Positions 7,709 to 15,971 of a stretch of DNA of 34,896 nt are shown here, piece by piece. Source of the stretch: Nitrospira lenta (GTDB lineage: Bacteria > Nitrospirota > Nitrospiria > Nitrospirales > Nitrospiraceae); NCBI GenBank assembly GCA_945905765.1, contig CAMDPZ010000015.1:7501-42396 (forward strand). The letters are read 5' to 3'. The first letter of the stretch is position 1. Each line of letters starts with the position of its first letter. The notes below the pieces were generated by a model that searched no databases, was not told the origin of the DNA, and worked only from the letters and a program-made list of their open reading frames with translations. A program made the translations under genes and the position numbers.

Positions 7709-8638
7709 TTAGTTCGTTCGAGCGAGCGGATCTTCGACATACGAGCCGGTCCGCAGCGATGTCGCAAGCCCCAGTGAGGCGAGCCCGAGGATAAGCCATT
7801 TCGAGGGATCGAAGTGGTACCAGTTGGGACCGTTTCGGAAGTCGGTGGGATACATGTGATGGTAGTTATGATAGCCCTCGCCGAATGTGACGAGAGAGAC
7901 GAGCCAGCTATCCCGGCTGGAATCGGAGGTGCCGTGCGGTTGCCGTCCCCACAGATGACAGACGGAGTTGATGCAGAACGTCGAATTCAGCACGGCGAAT
8001 GTGCGGCCCAGACCGGCGAGGAGAAAGCAGCCTATTCCGCCCATGAGGCCGTTGTGAAGAAAGCCGATGAGGAACGTGCCTGCTAGTCCTGAGAGGACCA
8101 GGAGGGGGTAATGTTGATGTTGCCAGATCGCAACGGGGTCGTTTGCGACACGTGTTGCATATTTGGGGTCGGCGTATTGATCAGGGGTGAACAGCCATCC
8201 GCAGTGGCTATGCCAGAATCCCAGCTGCGCATTGTAGGGGTCCTTCTCGTCGTCGCAATGAGCATGGTGGCGTAGATGGTCGGAGGCCCACTTGATGGCG
8301 GAGTTTTGCAGGGCCCAGGCGCCTGCGATTAAGAGCGCACCCTTGACCCAGTTGGGGCAATCGAAGCTGCGATGGGCCATCAGCCGATGGTAGCCGACGG
8401 TAATACCCAGCCCGCTGACGACATAGAGCAGCCCGAAGAGCGACCAGTCCAGCCAGGTGTAATGGTAGAGGTATCCGTACAGCGGGACCCCGATCATGGC
8501 GCCCATGGCAATGGCGCAAAAGAGGATGATGGTCCAGATCTTGTTGTAGCGTCGGCTAATCGCGATCGGCATACCGGTGGGGGTGAGGGCGATCGTCGGT
8601 GTGCGTGGAGTCGTACGTTCTGGGGGCGTCTGATTCAT
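7709..8638 (-). CDS. Acyl-CoA/acyl-lipid delta-9-type fatty acid desaturase
   Basis: A 309-residue integral membrane di-iron desaturase. The three histidine boxes are present: HRLMAH (84-89), HLRHH (121-125) and HNYHH (257-261), the spacing of the stearoyl-CoA desaturase/DesC group. Hydrophobic pairs at about 34-55, 65-80, 100-112 and 177-210 predict four membrane spans. The enzyme would introduce a double bond into saturated acyl chains, using electrons from a ferredoxin or cytochrome, and raise membrane fluidity. The gene is followed after 20 bases by an RRM protein gene, a pairing that fits a cold-response operon. GAGG lies 5-6 bases before the ATG. A repeat shared with other upstream regions lies about 230 bases before it. 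Confidence 0.93.
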   Translation of the reverse strand: MNQTPPERTTPRTPTIALTPTGMPIAISRRYNKIWTIILFCAIAMGAMIGVPLYGYLYHYTWLDWSLFGLLYVVSGLGITVGYHRLMAHRSFDCPNWVKGALLIAGAWALQNSAIKWASDHLRHHAHCDDEKDPYNAQLGFWHSHCGWLFTPDQYADPKYATRVANDPVAIWQHQHYPLLVLSGLAGTFLIGFLHNGLMGGIGCFLLAGLGRTFAVLNSTFCINSVCHLWGRQPHGTSDSSRDSWLVSLVTFGEGYHNYHHMYPTDFRNGPNWYHFDPSKWLILGLASLGLATSLRTGSYVEDPLARTN

Positions 8639-8856
8639 AAGGGCCTCGTCGTCCCGAAGGAGGTTCGTATTGCGGCCATAGCCGCTATTATACGCTGCAT
8701 GTCGATTTGATCAAGATCTGCACTGGCGCGCCGGATGTGTCGATCCTGAGACCGGACAAGATCTTGCGCGCGTAGCCTGGTGCAGTTCGGCGGTCTCCCC
8801 GATGGGCCTCTGTGCCGAACGGGGCGGAAACTAGAGCATCGGTCGCGCAGGATCTA

Positions 8857-8949
8857 GAGGGAGGGGAGGGAGGCGCGAGGGATAGAGTAGTGACCGAACT
8901 TCATCTGGAAACACCATAGCATAGTTTCGCTGGGATAGCGAAGCTATGC
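8857..8949 (-). repeat. Upstream repeat copy C and adjacent hairpin in the 8639-9230 gap
   Basis: Bases 8870-8886 are the exact reverse complement of 4392-4408. Just beside them, 8919-8931 and 8937-8949 form a 13-base stem with one mismatch and a five-base loop, without a T-run. The 592-base gap separates the divergent desaturase and DEAD-box helicase genes. It contains a 69-codon minus-strand frame (9004-9213, GTG start) with no ribosome binding site, which I do not accept as a gene. Confidence 0.5.
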
Positions 8950-9230
8950 GCCTTCCAGGGACGCATCGGGGACGGGCCGCGCAGGCGAGTATTTTCACTT
9001 AAGTTACTCGAGTGGCGCTCTTTTCTTGCGAAAGTTGACGCCAGGGGAGGCATGCTGTACGATGAGTTTTACATCGTAGTCGCAGTAGTCCGGCGGCGCG
9101 GCTGTATACACCATAACGGACTTCGCGATCGCATCGCGACCAGGTCCTATTGGAGTGGATGCCTTCCCGGTTTCTCTCCCCTCGGCTCTCTGATCCCGTC
9201 TTAATGCGATCACACTGAAAGGATAGTGCA

Positions 9231-10484
9231 GTGGATACCTCTGTTCACACGAGTTTTCATACCCTTGGTTTGTCTGAGCCGCTGTTGCGGGATTTGACGG
9301 CGGCGGGTTTACTGGTTCCGACCCCCATTCAAGCGCAAGCCATTCCTCCAGCCCTGGAGGGCCGGGACGTCATTGGTTGCGCGCAAACCGGCACGGGGAA
9401 GACTGCGGCGTTTGTGGTCCCCATGATCGAACGGCTTTCGGCTCTGCCCAAAGGGCACCCGCAGGCGTTGATTCTCGCGCCGACGCGTGAATTGGCGTTG
9501 CAGATTTTCGATTCAATCGAGAAGCTGGGCCGGAGCCACAACATCTCCGCGACGGTCATTGTCGGAGGGAGCGATATGCAGGCGCAGATCAGGGGCTTGC
9601 GCCAACGGCCCGACATCCTGGTCGCCACGCCGGGGCGGTTGTTGGACCATATGTGGAACGGGACGGTCAATATGCTTCCCATCAAGATTCTGGTGCTGGA
9701 TGAAGCCGATCGTATGCTTGATATGGGCTTTGCGCCACAGATCAATCAGATTCTTGACGCCTTGCCGCTGGAGCGGCAGACGTTGCTCTTTTCTGCCACC
9801 CTTCCGACCGATGTGACCCGTTTGGTCCAGGCGAGTCTCAAGGATGCGGTTCGTGTGATGGTGACGCCTCACTCGACGACGGCGGAAGGTGTCACGCAGG
9901 CGGTGCACTATACGTCGTTCCATGAAAAGACGAATCTCTTGGTGTCGTTGCTGGGGGTGGAACGGGGAACGGTGCTCGTGTTCGCGCGAACCAAGAGCCG
10001 GGTCGATCGACTCGGTCAGACGTTAGAGCAGGCTGGTCACCGTGTTGCGGTCATCCATGGAGATCGCACGTTGCCGCAGCGCCTCCGCGCACTCGACGGA
10101 TTTAAGCGCGGGCAAGTGAGAATTCTCGTCGCGACGGACGTCGCAGCTCGCGGAATCGACGTGGCGAATATCGGCCATGTGGTGAATTACGACTTGCCGA
10201 ACTCTCCGGAGGACTATATCCATCGTATCGGACGGACAGCCAGAATGAAGATGACTGGGCGCGCCACCAGCTTTGTGACGGCCGAGGATCATGATCAGCT
10301 GAAAGCGATCGAGACCCTGTTGGGGCATGCGGTGCCGTTGGCAGAGGGAAGTCCTGGCCCCGGTGAGCGTTCCACCTCGAGGGGCGGGGCTGACCGTTCC
10401 AGGGGCGATCGTCAGAGGTGGGGCCGTCCAGGCGAGGACCGACGCCAGCAGCAGTCTGGCCCCGTTGCGCCTGAGGGCGCCTAG
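9231..10484 (+). CDS. rhlE: DEAD-box RNA helicase, RhlE-like
   Basis: A 417-residue ATP-dependent RNA helicase. Motifs are complete: Q motif near PTPIQAQAIP (30-39), Walker A AQTGTGKT (51-58), Ia PTRELA (84-89), TPGR, DEAD (157-160), SAT (188-190), ATDVAARGID and HRIGRTAR in the second RecA lobe. A basic Arg/Gly/Ser/Gln tail of about 45 residues follows, as in RhlE-type enzymes, which remodel ribosomal and messenger RNA and are often important in the cold. Translation starts at GTG with AAAGGAT upstream; no earlier start has a better site. Several hundred bases of leader precede it, a feature of cold-induced helicase genes. The gene converges with tiny basic-protein genes. Confidence 0.92.
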   Translation: MDTSVHTSFHTLGLSEPLLRDLTAAGLLVPTPIQAQAIPPALEGRDVIGCAQTGTGKTAAFVVPMIERLSALPKGHPQALILAPTRELALQIFDSIEKLGRSHNISATVIVGGSDMQAQIRGLRQRPDILVATPGRLLDHMWNGTVNMLPIKILVLDEADRMLDMGFAPQINQILDALPLERQTLLFSATLPTDVTRLVQASLKDAVRVMVTPHSTTAEGVTQAVHYTSFHEKTNLLVSLLGVERGTVLVFARTKSRVDRLGQTLEQAGHRVAVIHGDRTLPQRLRALDGFKRGQVRILVATDVAARGIDVANIGHVVNYDLPNSPEDYIHRIGRTARMKMTGRATSFVTAEDHDQLKAIETLLGHAVPLAEGSPGPGERSTSRGGADRSRGDRQRWGRPGEDRRQQQSGPVAPEGA

Positions 10485-10489
10485 GCGTC

Positions 10490-10705
10490 TCAGCCGAGAG
10501 GGGTGGCAGGGCTCAAATGCCTGCTGCCGACGAGTGAACGTGACTTGCTGGTCTTGGTAGTTGCAGAGGGCCTGGTGCCCTTGCGAGGCGGCTGGTTGTA
10601 TCGCCGCGTGGTTGCCCTCCACGCGGCTGGCTCGGTCTTTTGCCGAACGATTTGTGAGGGCGGCGCCTGGTTGGGCGTGATGCGCGGCGAGGGGCCTGCC
10701 CTCAC
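10490..10705 (-). CDS. Possible small basic protein, GTG start
   Basis: A 71-residue frame rich in Arg, Lys, Pro, Ser and Thr (for example TTRRYNQPPRKGTRPSATTK), predicted disordered, with no known domain. It begins at GTG seven bases after the stop of the preceding tiny gene, with AGGA five bases upstream, and its third codon positions are GC-rich as in neighbouring genes. Against it: another minus-strand frame and a plus-strand frame across the same stretch are also open. It may be a third member of the 11255-10490 set of basic proteins, or an artefact. Confidence 0.35.
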   Translation of the reverse strand: MRAGPSPRITPNQAPPSQIVRQKTEPAAWRATTRRYNQPPRKGTRPSATTKTSKSRSLVGSRHLSPATPLG

Positions 10706-10712
10706 ATCATTC

Positions 10713-10904
10713 CTAGTAGAGCGGTTCTTGCGGGCCCCACTGAAGCCCTGCCAAATCCGGATCTTCTCCTCCCTCGGTGCCCGAGGGGCGATCTGGCTTC
10801 TCGGTCTTGCGTTGTTCTCGCTTCGCGTCTTTATCGCGCCGCTGAATCTGTTTCGCTTTTTCGCGGTCTCGTTTTGCGATGGTTGTTTTTCCTGCTCGTC
10901 CGAT
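10713..10904 (-). CDS. Small highly basic protein with apparent ATC start codon
   Basis: A 63-residue protein. The N-terminal 40 residues are a Lys/Arg/Glu/Asp/Gln-rich predicted helix (KRDREKAKQIQRRDKDAKRE); the C-terminus is acidic then ordered: GGEDPDLAGLQWGPQEPLY. I have an unverified memory of small bacterial proteins with such a charged helix and a DPDLAG...GPQ ending. The frame has no ATG, GTG or TTG between the upstream in-frame TAG and the coding part, yet AAGGAGG stands five bases before an ATC codon exactly where the conserved-looking N-terminus GRAGKTTIAKR begins. An AUC start, as rare starts in infC or pcnB, is the simplest reading; a base change is the alternative. It lies 66 bases after the 94-residue basic protein gene. 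Confidence 0.6.
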   Translation of the reverse strand: MGRAGKTTIAKRDREKAKQIQRRDKDAKREQRKTEKPDRPSGTEGGEDPDLAGLQWGPQEPLY

Positions 10905-10970
10905 GGTGCCCTCCTTTGCGTGGCGACCCGTCGTGAGTCGCCCCTCGCATACCGTTAGGTTGTATCCAGA

Positions 10971-11255
10971 CTATGCCGACGGTTCCGTCGCTCCACGGCG
11001 TCTCTTGCCGGCTGGGGCAGGAACATGGTTGGTCGTTTTCGCTTCTCGTTCGGCCGTGCGGGAGCGAGTGCCTTGACCGAATCCTCGGCTGGCCATATTC
11101 GATACTTGTTTGCGGATGTCCTCCATGGAGGTCGTCAGGCTGGTATCAAGAGGAGTGGGGAGGCCAAGCACTTCCCATCGGATCTTTGGCTTCCGTGTCG
11201 CCCGCGCTCGGTTCTTCCTCGTCTTGTCGGCTCGCCACCCAGTGGATAGCTTCAT
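10971..11255 (-). CDS. Small basic protein
   Basis: A 94-residue protein with a strongly basic first 25 residues (KLSTGWRADKTRKNRARATRKPK), a central helix near 40-52 (SLTTSMEDIRKQVSNMA) and a basic tail ending PAGKRRRGATEPSA. No domain is recognised; the charge suggests nucleic-acid or ribosome binding, which is inference. AAAGGAG five bases before ATG 11255 defines the start, although the frame is open for 58 more codons. It is followed by one or two more tiny basic-protein genes on the same strand, all converging on the RhlE gene. Confidence 0.65.
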   Translation of the reverse strand: MKLSTGWRADKTRKNRARATRKPKIRWEVLGLPTPLDTSLTTSMEDIRKQVSNMASRGFGQGTRSRTAEREAKTTNHVPAPAGKRRRGATEPSA

Positions 11256-11622
11256 CAGTGCTCCTTTGTAGAACCAGGCATCTCCACCGTAGGGAAACGT
11301 GTGATGGAGATGAGGGGGTCGGATAGAAATGCCGAAATCGCTCCGTCCATCTGTCTGCCAGGCATCCGAGCACAGACTATAATGGAACGTATGAGCCTCA
11401 CGTTCTGAGGGGGCATCGCGCGAAGACAAGCGAGTGAGATGGGGCTGCGCAATGACCTAGTGCTGACTCGTACGATTGAACAGATTACCATGAGGACGAT
11501 CTGTAGTCAAAGCAGGGTATTTAGCTAGGCCTGGAGCATGACAGAGAGGGAGTTCAGGGCAGTTTGTTGAGGGCCGGCGTGAGCGATCAAAGCGAAGGTG
11601 TCGGTAGGTGCCGTGAAACCGA
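11256..11622 (-). other. Gap between the PilB-like gene and the basic-protein genes
   Basis: I see no gene, repeat or clear terminator in these 367 bases. A weak six-base inverted repeat (GTCGGT/ACCGAC, about 11600-11623) overlaps the stop codon of the PilB-like gene. Confidence 0.3.
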
Positions 11623-13950
11623 CTATTTGATGGCCACGGCTTTGACTTCTTTGAGCGTGGTATAGCCTAGGAGGGTCTTTTGCACTCCGTCCTGCAGGAG
11701 GGTCGTCATGCCGTCCTCAATAGCCGCTTTTACCATCTCTTCTGTGCGGGCCTTCGTTTGAATTAAACGTTTGATTCCGTCTGATCCCAGTAGCAGCTCG
11801 TGGAGCGCCACGCGTCCCTTGAAGCCGGAGCGATTGCAGGTTTCGCATCCTTTTCCGCGGGCCAGGAGGAAGGTTTTGTCCTGCGGGATGCCGAGTTTGT
11901 CCCAATGTTCCGGTCCATAGCCCTGGCGGATTTCTTCATATTCTTCCGGTGTCCCGACATACTGCTCTTTACAGTCTTTGCAGATTCGGCGGGTGAGGCG
12001 CTGGGCCAGGACTCCCAGCATGGCATCGGCAAAGCTAAACGAGTCGCAGCCCATGTCGAGGAGCCGGGTCACGGTTTCCACTGCGCTATTCGTGTGGAGG
12101 GTGCTCATGACGAGGTGGCCGGTCAGCGAGGCTTCGATGCCGATCTCAGCCGTTTCTTTGTCGCGCATTTCACCGACCATGATGACGTCGGGGTCGGCTC
12201 GCAGGAACGCCCGCATGGCCGCGGCAAAGGTGAAGCCGATCTTCGGCTGCACTTGAACCTGGCGGAGTCCGTACTGGGTGATTTCGACCGGATCTTCCGC
12301 TGTCCAGATTTTTAGGTCAGGCGTATTAATGAAGCCGAGGACGGAGTGCAGGGTCGTGGTTTTTCCCGATCCGGTTGGCCCGACGCAGAGAATGATGCCA
12401 TAGGGCCGTGCCGCAATCTCCTTGATCGCGGCGAGATTTCGCGCGGAGAACTCCATTTTGTCGAGTGGCAAGGGCTCACTGGCGGCGAGCAGACGCATGA
12501 CCACGTCCTCGTTAAACCCCGCGGTCGGAATCGTGGCGACGCGCAATTCGATTTCTTTGCTTTCCGACATTTTGAATTTGATCTTGCCGTCCTGCGGTTT
12601 GCGGCGCTCGGCAATGTCGAGGCTGGCCATAATTTTCAGCCGCGAGACGATGGCGCGCCGATAGCTGGGGGGGATCTTCATGTATTCGAAACAGTCGCCG
12701 TCGACCCGGAACCGGACGATGGTTTCGCGTTTTTCCCCGTAGGGCTCGACATGGATATCGGAGGCGCCCTGCCGGTAGGCATCGGCGATGATCTGGTTGG
12801 CCAGCCGCACGATGGCATTGTCGTTTTCGTCGAGCCCGCCTCCGGCATCTTCCGCCGCCTCTTCCTGGGCTTCGTTGGCCAGTTCGCCGAGAATGTCGGA
12901 GACATTTTCGTCCAGCTTTCTGGTGCTGCCGGGATCTCCCTGTCCCGGTCCCTGCCCTGTGGCGGAGGCGAGGAACTGGGCGATGTCGCGACGGAGGCTG
13001 ATCGCAAAGCGAATGGTGAGGCCGGGGAAGGTCCGTTTAATATCGGCCACACGATCGAGGTCGCCCGGGTCATCCGTTAAGATTTCGATGGAGGTGCGGT
13101 CCCGTTTAAGGGGCATCCAGTGGTTTTTTTTAAGGTAGTCGACATTCAGATTTTTCAGGAGTTCAACATCGACGATCGTGCGATCGCTGTATTCGATGTA
13201 GGGACATTTGTAGAACTGGGCGAGCGATTTTCCGATCTCCAGTTTTGGGATTTTATGTTTCTCGATCAGGACGCTGTCGAAGTCGGCGCCGCCCTTCTTG
13301 GCTTCGGCCAGTGCGCTATCCAGGTCCTGTTGAGTGATGCGGTTGTTGGCGAGCAGCAGATCGAATTTGGTCGGGGCTTTTTTCGTGGTCTTGCGGAGAT
13401 TGAAGAGGGCGATGCCGAGGGCCTTTGCGATTTCTGCGACGGATTCTTCGTCTTTTCTGGTGAAGCGCGCGCCGCTCTTTTTGTTGAGCAGTTGGAGGAC
13501 GCCCATCAAATACTTATTCTCTGCCACGATCGGGTAGGCCAGGACCTGCGTCGTTTTGAATCCGGTTCGCTTGTCATAGGAGGTGTCATGGAGGAGGGAG
13601 GGATGGATGCCCTGCAGTTCCGCGAGGTCATAGACGTCGGTAATGTTTACCGGGCGGAGATATTTGGCGCAGAGCCCGGCCAGGCTTTGTTCCGTGATGG
13701 GGAGGCGGATTTCCTCGACGCTGTCGAGGTGCGGCACTCTGGAGAAGATTTCTTTTTTGTCCGAATCGAAGGCGAAGATCGTCAGGTCTTCGGCGTCGAG
13801 GAGACTGAGAATTTCCGTCCGCAGATCGAGGAGGATATGGTCAAGATCGCTGGTCGCCAGGATTTGGTCGGTAATGCGTTTGACATTCTCGGCGAATGCC
13901 ACTTCCTGTTGCAGCCCTTGAAGATTTTGGGCAATGGGCTTGGTTGGCAT
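11623..13950 (-). CDS. GspE/PilB-family type II secretion or type IV pilus ATPase with N-terminal GAF domain
   Basis: A 775-residue cytosolic ATPase. Residues about 20-185 form a GAF domain (ILATSDLDHILLDLRTEILSL, then VLAYPIVAENKYLMGVLQL). About 195-340 is the MshEN/T2SSE N-terminal domain (LLLANNRITQQDLDSAL). The C-terminal motor has Walker A GPTGSGKT (514-521), an Asp-box, Walker B region DVIMVGEMRD (578-587), a His-box at LVMSTLHTN, and the zinc tetracysteine C647/C650/C692/C695. Such hexameric motors power pilus or pseudopilus assembly. The GAF fusion suggests control by a small ligand, perhaps a cyclic nucleotide, and MshEN domains are known c-di-GMP sensors. No pilin or inner-membrane partner gene lies nearby. 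The ATG has AGGA 10 bases upstream. Confidence 0.92.
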   Translation of the reverse strand: MPTKPIAQNLQGLQQEVAFAENVKRITDQILATSDLDHILLDLRTEILSLLDAEDLTIFAFDSDKKEIFSRVPHLDSVEEIRLPITEQSLAGLCAKYLRPVNITDVYDLAELQGIHPSLLHDTSYDKRTGFKTTQVLAYPIVAENKYLMGVLQLLNKKSGARFTRKDEESVAEIAKALGIALFNLRKTTKKAPTKFDLLLANNRITQQDLDSALAEAKKGGADFDSVLIEKHKIPKLEIGKSLAQFYKCPYIEYSDRTIVDVELLKNLNVDYLKKNHWMPLKRDRTSIEILTDDPGDLDRVADIKRTFPGLTIRFAISLRRDIAQFLASATGQGPGQGDPGSTRKLDENVSDILGELANEAQEEAAEDAGGGLDENDNAIVRLANQIIADAYRQGASDIHVEPYGEKRETIVRFRVDGDCFEYMKIPPSYRRAIVSRLKIMASLDIAERRKPQDGKIKFKMSESKEIELRVATIPTAGFNEDVVMRLLAASEPLPLDKMEFSARNLAAIKEIAARPYGIILCVGPTGSGKTTTLHSVLGFINTPDLKIWTAEDPVEITQYGLRQVQVQPKIGFTFAAAMRAFLRADPDVIMVGEMRDKETAEIGIEASLTGHLVMSTLHTNSAVETVTRLLDMGCDSFSFADAMLGVLAQRLTRRICKDCKEQYVGTPEEYEEIRQGYGPEHWDKLGIPQDKTFLLARGKGCETCNRSGFKGRVALHELLLGSDGIKRLIQTKARTEEMVKAAIEDGMTTLLQDGVQKTLLGYTTLKEVKAVAIK

Positions 13951-14155
13951 TAGGCGAATTCCTGCAGGTCACACATGCTGGTGATGGCCCGATTCGAGCG
14001 CGTGAACGGGCACAACGTTCGCACCCGCAATAGTTTTGCTGTGAAGGTCAAATGCCAGTCTAGCTGATAGCGAAGGGAAGGCAAGGAAAAGGGAGTTTTA
14101 AGCTTAAGGCTTCCTGCGCAACGGCAGGGAGACGGAATGGAGAGCGATTTGGCTG

Positions 14156-15856
14156 TTAGCTCGCCTGCGTGCGAGTGAGATGGGCTGCGACTTGGGCTGG
14201 CGGCAGCTTGATTTTGACGCCGTCTTTCCTGGTTTTGACCTCCACGACGCCTTCGGCGAGACCCTTGTCTCCAACGACGACTTGGAAGGGGGCTCCCATC
14301 AGGTCCGCATCGTTGAACTTCACGCCAGCCCGTTCATCCCGATCATCCCAGAGCACTTCCAGCCCTGCCGCCTGCAGTTCTGCATAGAGCTGTTCGGTGA
14401 CTTGGGCGGTCTGGGCCGATTGGGTGAGTGGGAGGAGATGCACATGGAAGGGGGCGATCGGGAAGGGCCAGATAATGCCTTTTGCGTCGTGGTTCTGCTC
14501 GATTGCCGAGGCGGCGGTGCGTCCGACGCCGATGCCGTAACAGCCCATGACGGCCAGGCATTCTTTGCCCTGCGCGTCCAGGTAGGAGGCCTTCATGGCT
14601 TCGCTGTACTTGGTGCCGAGCATAAAGACATGCCCGACTTCGATGCCTTTCGTCGATTTCAGCGTTCCATCTTTCCTTGGTGAGGGATCTCCCTCACGGG
14701 CGCTGCGCAGATCGGCAAACTGCTCGACCTGAAAATCGCGCTCCCAATTCGCATCGACATAGTGCGTGTCGAGCTGGTTGCCGCCGACGACGACGTTGCG
14801 CAAGGCTTTGATCGCGTGATCGGCAATGATCCGAATTTGCTTCATTCCGACGGGGCCGGCAAATCCGACCGGTGCGCCGGTGACTTGCTCGACGACGGCG
14901 GGCGTCGCGAGTTCAAGGTTCGTCGCGCGAAGGAACCGTTGGATTTTGATCTCATTGGCCTCATGGTCGCCTCGGACCAAGATTGCGACGGTCTCTTTCC
15001 CTGTCGAATAGAGGAGCGTCTTGACGAGGTGCGTCGGGGAGATGTTCAGAAACTTCGTCACTTCTTCAACGGTCCGGCAGCGCGGCGTCTGCACGGTCTG
15101 CAGGGGACGTTGGGCTTCGGTGCTCACCTCGGTCGGGGGGAGCACTTCCGCTTGCTCGACGTTGGCGGCATAGGTGCCGGTATCGCTATAGACGATGGTG
15201 TTTTCGCCGGTCTCGGCCAGCACCATGAACTCGTGTGAGGAGCTGCCGCCGATCAGGCCTGTATCGGCTTCTACGGCGCGGAACGTGAGACCGCAGCGTG
15301 TGAAGATCCGGTGGTAGGCATCGTACATCTTCTGGTAGCTGACCATGGCGCTTGCGGGGTCCTGGTCGAAGCTGTAGGCATCCTTCATGATGAACTCGCG
15401 GCCACGCATGAGCCCGAAGCGGGGGCGGATTTCGTCGCGAAATTTCGTTTGAATTTGATAGAAGTTCAACGGCATCTGCCGATAGGAGCGGACTTCGCGC
15501 CGGAACAGGTCGGTGATGACTTCTTCGTGGGTCGGCCCCAAACAGAACTCGCGATCGTGGCGATCCTTAAAGCGGATCAATTCCTTGCCGTAGAAATTCC
15601 ATCGGCCTGTTTCCTGCCAGAGCTCTGCGGGGGAGGCGATGGGCATCAGGAGTTCCTGAGCGCCGGCCCGGTTCATCTCCTCACGAATGATCTGTTCGAC
15701 TTTTCGGATGACCCGGAGGCCGAGCGGGAGATAGGTATAGATGCCCGCTGCCACTTTGCGGATCAGCCCGGCCCGAAGCATGAGCTTATGGCTGGCAGTT
15801 TCGGCTTCGCCCGGTTCTTCCCGCAATGTGGGGATTAAGACTTGAGAGGTTCGCAT
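14156..15856 (-). CDS. proS: Prolyl-tRNA synthetase, bacterial editing type
   Basis: A 566-residue class II aminoacyl-tRNA synthetase that charges tRNA-Pro. Motif 2 is seen at RDEIRPRFGLMRGREFIMKDAYSF (about 140-163) and motif 3 at GYGIGVGR-type sequence CYGIGVGRTAASA (about 440). Between them residues about 225-390 form the YbaK-like editing insertion (HLVKTLLYSTGKETVAILVRGDHEAN), which removes mischarged alanine. An anticodon-binding domain occupies about 465-566. Length fits the prokaryotic long form. It is the last gene of the uppS-cdsA-dxr-rseP-proS run, separated from rseP by 115 bases that carry an ACGTC repeat block, so it could also have its own promoter. Confidence 0.97.
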   Translation of the reverse strand: MRTSQVLIPTLREEPGEAETASHKLMLRAGLIRKVAAGIYTYLPLGLRVIRKVEQIIREEMNRAGAQELLMPIASPAELWQETGRWNFYGKELIRFKDRHDREFCLGPTHEEVITDLFRREVRSYRQMPLNFYQIQTKFRDEIRPRFGLMRGREFIMKDAYSFDQDPASAMVSYQKMYDAYHRIFTRCGLTFRAVEADTGLIGGSSSHEFMVLAETGENTIVYSDTGTYAANVEQAEVLPPTEVSTEAQRPLQTVQTPRCRTVEEVTKFLNISPTHLVKTLLYSTGKETVAILVRGDHEANEIKIQRFLRATNLELATPAVVEQVTGAPVGFAGPVGMKQIRIIADHAIKALRNVVVGGNQLDTHYVDANWERDFQVEQFADLRSAREGDPSPRKDGTLKSTKGIEVGHVFMLGTKYSEAMKASYLDAQGKECLAVMGCYGIGVGRTAASAIEQNHDAKGIIWPFPIAPFHVHLLPLTQSAQTAQVTEQLYAELQAAGLEVLWDDRDERAGVKFNDADLMGAPFQVVVGDKGLAEGVVEVKTRKDGVKIKLPPAQVAAHLTRTQAS

Positions 15857-15870
15857 GGTTGTATGAGAAA

Positions 15871-15950
15871 GGTCAGAACGTCATCACGTCCGAACGTCTG
15901 CAACGTCGGTGAGAGAGGATCGGTTGTGCCGATATGACGACGTTCGACCT
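15871..15950. repeat. ACGTC-type repeat block between rseP and proS
   Basis: Four ACGTC units occur at roughly eight-base spacing between 15878 and 15907 (AGAACGTC, ATCACGTC, CGAACGTC, TGCAACGTC), followed by an inverted GACGACGTTCGA at 15937-15948. The block occupies most of the 115-base gap inside an operon-like gene run. It resembles a degenerate tandem repeat that can fold on itself. Confidence 0.5.
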
Positions 15951-15971
15951 TCAGACTTTCCGGCTCATGGC

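Noticed and set aside
9004-9213. 69-codon minus-strand frame before the helicase gene
   Set aside because: GTG start without a ribosome binding site; no recognisable protein pattern; it lies in the expected leader of rhlE.
10023-10622. Minus-strand frame whose first part (VTFTRRQQAF) recalls a zinc-ribbon motif
   Set aside because: The paired cysteines of a zinc ribbon are absent and most of the frame is antisense to the helicase gene.
10503-10958. 151-codon plus-strand frame after rhlE
   Set aside because: It is antisense to the minus-strand basic-protein frames, and its Leu/Val-rich translation looks like a shadow of their Arg/Lys codons.
13120-13953. 277-codon plus-strand frame
   Set aside because: It is antisense to the GAF and MshEN domains of the PilB-like gene; its length is explained by codon bias.
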